Origin: UBA6059 sp965227155
Lineage (GTDB): Bacteria > Bacteroidota > Bacteroidia > Cytophagales > Cyclobacteriaceae
Assembly: GCA_965227155.1 (NCBI GenBank)
Contig: OZ245731.1
Location: 806,001 to 870,000, forward strand
DNA: 64,000 nt
Reading direction: 5' to 3'
Shown: piece after piece, positions 60,094-64,000 of the stretch
How positions within the stretch are numbered: position 1 is the first letter of the stretch
Layout of the letters: each line of letters begins with the position of its first letter
Position numbers and translations under genes: made by a program
Notes under the pieces: generated by a model
What the model saw: only the letters and a program-made list of their open reading frames with translations
Told to the model about the DNA's origin: nothing
Databases searched by the model: none

Positions 60094-60612
60094 ATGAAAA
60101 AAGAATTTCCGGTATTCCTTCTGCTTTTGGCCTTGATAGGGTGGTGCCTCCACCTGGAATCGAGCAAAATTTTGCAGCCTGAAACGACCAAAATAAAAGC
60201 TGTAGACTCCCTGACTTTTGAACAAATCAGCATTTCTGTGCCGGGAAAGATTGTATTTACCTCCAATATTAAAAATAAGGTAATGATTGAAGGTCCCTCC
60301 GACCTTATCGATGATATTTCATGGCAGATAAGCCACAATACGCTTCAAATTAATTCATCAAGATATTATTACGCAGAAAACTGGAAACGGCTCTTTTTTA
60401 ATCGTGCGGCAGCATTTACCATTTACATAGCAGTAGCTGAGCCAGAGCAATGGAGAGTAACCGGTACAGGCTCCTTGCTTGGCAAAATTCATCGCAGCGA
60501 AAATCAATTATCGATAGAATCTTTAGGCCTTGGTGAAGTATTTGTTTATCAGGCAAAAGACATCCAAAAGTCCTCACACTCTACCAATCTTCTTAGCCTC
60601 ATTACTTTCTGA
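60094..60612 (+). CDS. GIN-domain (DUF2807) envelope protein
   Basis: A 172-residue protein with an N-terminal hydrophobic anchor/signal (FPVFLLLLALIGWCLHL) followed by a beta-helix-like GIN domain (ISISVPGKIVFTSNIKNKVM, then WRVTGTGSLLG and LSIESLGLGEVFV). It is shorter than the usual ~230 residues, so it may be truncated at its C-terminus (the final repeats ending GSG-type strands are missing). These proteins are common in the Bacteroidota envelope and of unknown function. It is divergent from the FAN1-like gene. Confidence 0.75.
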   Translation: MKKEFPVFLLLLALIGWCLHLESSKILQPETTKIKAVDSLTFEQISISVPGKIVFTSNIKNKVMIEGPSDLIDDISWQISHNTLQINSSRYYYAENWKRLFFNRAAAFTIYIAVAEPEQWRVTGTGSLLGKIHRSENQLSIESLGLGEVFVYQAKDIQKSSHSTNLLSLITF

Positions 60613-60683
60613 TAAAAAAAATCAGAAACTGATTTCACTAAATAGTAGTTTTATCGTTAGTCTAAAAATAATCCTGTTTTGGC

Positions 60684-61883
60684 GTGATAAATTATTATCA
60701 ATTACTGGATGTAAGCGAAAATGCTACCTCAGCTGAAATCAAAGCAGCTTATAAAAGAAAGGCTGTAGCTTTTCATCCGGACAAAAATCCAGATACAGAG
60801 GAGCTTTTCAAAGAGATCAATAACGCCTACCAGGTATTATCAGACCCCTATGCCCGCTCGCGATACGATCTTAAGCTAAAATATGGCGAAGAAAGCTTTG
60901 AAGGATACTACACATCACCACGGCGCAGGGCCAATTACCATCAGGGTACGCCTCCACCCTACTCTTATAACCAAAGAAAAAAAGCTACCCGCGTGGATTA
61001 TAGCCAGGTTTTTTCCAAAGAAAACCTTAAGGCTACCCTCTTCGCATTTTTATTTGCCGTAGTGGTTGGTGGTTTGGTAATGGCAGGCATTGAAGCCAAA
61101 GAATATTACGATGAGCAGGAATACCTCGCATTGCTGGAAGCCCGCCGAGCAGTATTTGAGGAGGCCAAGGACGAATACGACCTGGGCAACTACAAAGCCA
61201 GCCTCAATTTATTGGACCAATTGGGTGGAAGCCGGGCCGGTGAAAAGGATATTGATGAATACAAAAGCAACCTGATCACCGAACTGTATCAGCGAGGTGA
61301 GCTTGCCTATCAGCAAGAGAAATTCAAAGAAGCCATCCATTATTTTTCGATTATTGAGGGTTATCCCATTACACGCACAACCCAGCATCGGAAGATCTTG
61401 GCCAATTGCTACCTCGGCAACCAGGATTATAAAGAAGGACTCGAAATACTTCGGTTGATGATTGTCAATGGTTACAAAAGCATAGATGTAATACTTCGAA
61501 TTGCTGAGGTTTATAAAGACGTGATCAAGGATTACGACCAGGCGTTGCATTATTATGAATGGGGAAGTAAGATAGCTACAGAGGAATACCAAGCTATATT
61601 CGGAAAGGCTTTTCCACTGATTGTAAGGGCATCAGTAATCCCCCAAAATCATTATGAGCTATATGTGGGCCTTGCCGATACGTATGGCAAAACCGGTGCG
61701 CATGATAAAGCAATCAAAGCTGCAAAATGGTCGATCGAGATGTGGCCGGATAGTATAGACAACTATATCATCCGTGGCGAAAATGCCCTGCTCGTCAACG
61801 ACCTTAAGCTTGCCTGCAAAGATTTTAAAATCGCCAAAACACTGAATCAGAATCTTACATTGCCTGATCCTTGCAGCAACTAA
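60684..61883 (+). CDS. J-domain protein with TPR repeats, membrane anchored
   Basis: A 399-residue co-chaperone-like protein. The J domain (residues ~1-65) contains FHPDKNPD with the HPD triplet and ends SRYDLKLKYG. A glycine/tyrosine-rich linker leads to a transmembrane helix (~115-135, LFAFLFAVVVGGLVMAG) and a C-terminal TPR region (~145-395). The J domain would stimulate a DnaK-type chaperone at the membrane while the repeats select clients. The start is a GTG at 60684; no ATG fits before the conserved residues. Confidence 0.88.
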   Translation: MINYYQLLDVSENATSAEIKAAYKRKAVAFHPDKNPDTEELFKEINNAYQVLSDPYARSRYDLKLKYGEESFEGYYTSPRRRANYHQGTPPPYSYNQRKKATRVDYSQVFSKENLKATLFAFLFAVVVGGLVMAGIEAKEYYDEQEYLALLEARRAVFEEAKDEYDLGNYKASLNLLDQLGGSRAGEKDIDEYKSNLITELYQRGELAYQQEKFKEAIHYFSIIEGYPITRTTQHRKILANCYLGNQDYKEGLEILRLMIVNGYKSIDVILRIAEVYKDVIKDYDQALHYYEWGSKIATEEYQAIFGKAFPLIVRASVIPQNHYELYVGLADTYGKTGAHDKAIKAAKWSIEMWPDSIDNYIIRGENALLVNDLKLACKDFKIAKTLNQNLTLPDPCSN

Positions 61884-62132
61884 GTCAATGTATATAACCA
61901 AACTCTTTCAAAAAGTAAAAAGCAATTTTCTATTCAATTCAGCTTTGCATTTTGTTTCACATGCAATGCTTACAAATAAAATACAAATCATTGCCAGCAC
62001 TGAAAGGTTGGCAAAATCAACTACAAATACCGGCTCAACCTAAAAGCATCGTTTGTGAGTTATAAGGATGAAAGAAAACTTTCGATACTCTTCCAGAAAC
62101 ACTAATTTTCAACTTTCTGAATATTCAAAACT
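61884..62132. other. Intergenic stretch, no gene seen
   Basis: About 250 AT-rich bases between the J-domain protein and the M1 peptidase genes. No repeat, RNA or convincing short gene was found; a promoter for the peptidase is expected. Confidence 0.5.
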
Positions 62133-63773
62133 ATGGGAAGCAATAAACTACTGGTAATGATATTTTCTGTTTTGCTGACATTTAGCAGTGTGGGTTGGGG
62201 TTTTGCAAAAGATGCCTATCCCAAAGACACTACTATTGATGTACAGCATTATGTATTTGAACTGGAGGTGTTTCCTGATGAGCAAAGAATAGAAGGTAAT
62301 ACGACCATCGATATTTTATTTACATCGGGCCCTGCTGATGCATTTGCACTGGATCTTGATGACATCAATGATGACCAGACAGGAATGCAAGTGACGGGTG
62401 TCTTAAAAAATGGTTCACCAGTAACCTATACCCATGAAAATGATCGGCTGACCATTGAAAGCGGTGCTGCTGCAGGGACAAAAGCCAGCTATACCATCCA
62501 ATACAGCGGTAGGCCTTTTGATGGCCTCATCATGAAGCCTAACCAATTTGGTAAAATGGTGGCATTTGGAGATAACTGGCCGGATCGAGCTCGCCATTGG
62601 CTGGCCTGTGTAGACCACCCTTCGGATAAAGCCACCATGGAATTTAAAATAACCGGGCCCCGCGATTTCAAGGTTATTGCCAATGGCAGCCTTATTGGTG
62701 AAGATCGCCAATCCAAAGGACGCATGCTTACCCACTGGAAAATGGACACCCCCATACCGATGAAAGTGGCTGTATTAGGCATGGCAGAATTTGCCGTGCA
62801 GGAAAGTGGCAAAGTGGGCAATGTGCCGGTTACTTCATGGATATACGATGCTGCAGAGCCTGATGGCTTCAGGGACTTTGCCTCCGCACCTGAAATCTTA
62901 AACTTTTTTGTGGAATACATAGGCGAATACCCCTACGAAAAGCTGGCCAATGTACAGTCAACCACACGCTATGGGGGCATGGAAAACGCAGGTAATATAT
63001 TTTATGATGAGAGTGTGGTAGATGGCAATGCAGACAATGACAAGCTCCTAGCGCACGAGATTGCCCACCAGTGGTTTGGCAATTCGGTAACAGAAAATGA
63101 CTGGCACCACGTCTGGCTTAGCGAGGGCTTTGCCACTTACCTGACCATGATTTACGTGGAAAACAGCATGGGCATTGATGCCATGAAACAAGATCTGGAA
63201 GCAGCCCGGGATCGGGTGGTAGCATTTTACGAGAAAAATAAAAGACTTGCCGTAGTAGATACCACACTTGCAATCAAGGAGGTACTAAGCCCCTACACCT
63301 ATCAGAAGGCTGCCTGGGTGCTCCACATGCTACGACAAAAAATAGGTGATGCCGCCTTTCATGAACTGATCCGGCAGTATTTCCAAACCTATCGCGATGA
63401 AAATGCCCTCACCGGTGATTTCCAGCAACTGGCGGAGGAAATCAGCGGCATGGATTTGGGTTATTTCTTTGACCGGTGGCTCATGCAGCCCGGTGTGCCT
63501 GATATTCAGTGGCAGTGGCGCCAAAGCAATGCAGGTGATCGCATTTATGTGCGAATCAGCCAAAAGCAAGCACTTGCATTCAATAACCTTAAAATGGATT
63601 TGGCGATTTATTTGCAAAACGAGAAAGAACCTATTCTTGAAACCATTGATGTAGGGTATACAGCCAGAGAATACAGCTACCGGTTGCCGGGAGAAATAGA
63701 CCGTGTAGAATTGGATCCCGACCGAAAAGTGCTTTTCAAAGGACCTTATGTACTCAAAGATCCCGCCAATTAA
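62133..63773 (+). CDS. M1 family aminopeptidase, secreted
   Basis: A 546-residue zinc metallopeptidase with a signal peptide (KLLVMIFSVLLTFSSVGWGFA). It has the exopeptidase motif GGMENAGN and the zinc site HEIAHQWFGN followed 18 residues later by the glutamate in WLSEGFATYL. The C-terminal domain is a beta-sandwich plus short helices. It removes neutral or basic N-terminal residues from peptides in the periplasm. Its 3' end overlaps the next gene by 26 bases. Confidence 0.94.
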   Translation: MGSNKLLVMIFSVLLTFSSVGWGFAKDAYPKDTTIDVQHYVFELEVFPDEQRIEGNTTIDILFTSGPADAFALDLDDINDDQTGMQVTGVLKNGSPVTYTHENDRLTIESGAAAGTKASYTIQYSGRPFDGLIMKPNQFGKMVAFGDNWPDRARHWLACVDHPSDKATMEFKITGPRDFKVIANGSLIGEDRQSKGRMLTHWKMDTPIPMKVAVLGMAEFAVQESGKVGNVPVTSWIYDAAEPDGFRDFASAPEILNFFVEYIGEYPYEKLANVQSTTRYGGMENAGNIFYDESVVDGNADNDKLLAHEIAHQWFGNSVTENDWHHVWLSEGFATYLTMIYVENSMGIDAMKQDLEAARDRVVAFYEKNKRLAVVDTTLAIKEVLSPYTYQKAAWVLHMLRQKIGDAAFHELIRQYFQTYRDENALTGDFQQLAEEISGMDLGYFFDRWLMQPGVPDIQWQWRQSNAGDRIYVRISQKQALAFNNLKMDLAIYLQNEKEPILETIDVGYTAREYSYRLPGEIDRVELDPDRKVLFKGPYVLKDPAN

Positions 63774-64000
63774 AATTATAGAAGGCAATGCTGAGCAAGC
63801 GGTGGCAGTAAGCAGGGCTATACCTGAATTTGACGATCCACCGGTATTAAATGACTACAAAAATCGCCTCGAATCTGCTCACCAGGCATTGGTTTTAATT
63901 GCGCTGGTGGAAAATGAGCCTGTTGGGTTTAAAGTTGGCTATACGAGGGACAATGACGGTAGTTTTTATTCCTGGATGGGAGGTGTGTTGCCGGACTTTC
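63748..64000 (+). CDS. GNAT family acetyltransferase (3' partial)
   Basis: An open frame from the ATG at 63748 running off the window (84 codons visible). The start of a GNAT domain is visible: KIIEGNAEQAVAVSRAIPEF, then ALVLIALVENEPVGFKVGYT, the strands preceding the acetyl-CoA site. The start overlaps the M1 peptidase gene by 26 bases, indicating co-transcription. Substrate unknown. Confidence 0.8.
   Translation, partial: MYSKIPPIKIIEGNAEQAVAVSRAIPEFDDPPVLNDYKNRLESAHQALVLIALVENEPVGFKVGYTRDNDGSFYSWMGGVLPDF

Noticed and set aside
1..64000. CRISPR arrays, tRNA or rRNA genes, insertion sequences
   Set aside because: No regularly spaced direct repeats, cloverleaf sequences, rRNA segments or transposase genes were recognised anywhere in the window.

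Overview
The window is a bacterial chromosome segment from the phylum Bacteroidota, most likely the order Cytophagales (Fulvivirga/Roseivirga/Marivirga-like). The evidence is a PorT-family gene next to ubiE/menG, a CotH-family protein with a C-terminal type IX secretion (T9SS) sorting domain, DUF5606, DUF6588 and GIN-domain families, signal peptides ending in AQ, and moderate-to-low GC. The placement below phylum level is inference. No rRNA, tRNA or CRISPR array was recognised.

Layout. 1-4.6 kb: pheT (5' cut by the window edge), a coiled-coil protein, zapA and rny in one direction. 4.6-9.8 kb: a DUF4143 ATPase behind a perfect 20-bp inverted repeat, a Vms1-like release-factor (VLRF1) protein, msrP and an S9 peptidase. 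9.8-16.4 kb, minus strand: AGCS symporter, hutG, a large membrane/TPR protein and plsC. 16.7-18.8 kb: a lipoprotein serpin and a PIN/DUF6364 toxin-antitoxin pair with twin operators. 18.8-21.4 kb: the CotH/T9SS protein.

21.6-25.4 kb is the standout. It is an AT-rich island of same-strand genes separated by integron-type attC sites. Two complete 121-bp attC-like imperfect palindromes are present. For three consecutive cassettes, the R'' box at the 3' end is the exact complement of the R' box at that cassette's own 5' end (9-10 nt each), which is the signature of integrase-mediated insertion of circular cassettes. No integrase gene lies in the window, so this is a CALIN-type array or part of a larger sedentary integron. 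Its cargo is (i) a two-gene cassette pairing a nucleotide-processing-like Rossmannoid protein with a winged-helix/HEPN-motif protein, an undescribed candidate immunity module; (ii) a membrane-anchored protein with an 11-residue repeat stalk; and (iii) an antitoxin/PIN-toxin pair whose toxin carries one in-frame TAA.

25.4-26.0 kb is a repeat-rich non-coding stretch with two perfect hairpins. 26-36.7 kb: aldo/keto reductase, M24 peptidase, alpha/beta hydrolase, a large secreted protein, trmN-like methyltransferase, saccharopine dehydrogenase-like enzyme, cdd, an SDR, porT and ubiE. 37-46.9 kb: ClbS/DfsB-like protein, engB, DUF5606, fbp and a divergent aspartate kinase, a fructosamine kinase/LMW phosphatase pair, a DUF6588 protein, waaA and rsgA. 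46.9-51.8 kb: a surface-glycan cluster (GT2, GT8-like, sulfotransferase, GT4, GNAT/FemAB-like). 51.8-64 kb: TPR protein, YigZ, RNase D-like exonuclease, NhaC antiporter, DAO-type oxidoreductase, GT5/GT4 enzyme, a 54-aa membrane peptide with a FAN1-like VRR-NUC nuclease, GIN protein, J-domain/TPR protein, M1 aminopeptidase and a GNAT protein cut by the window edge. Genes are tightly packed, with many convergent pairs overlapping by a few bases and several ATGA-coupled operons.
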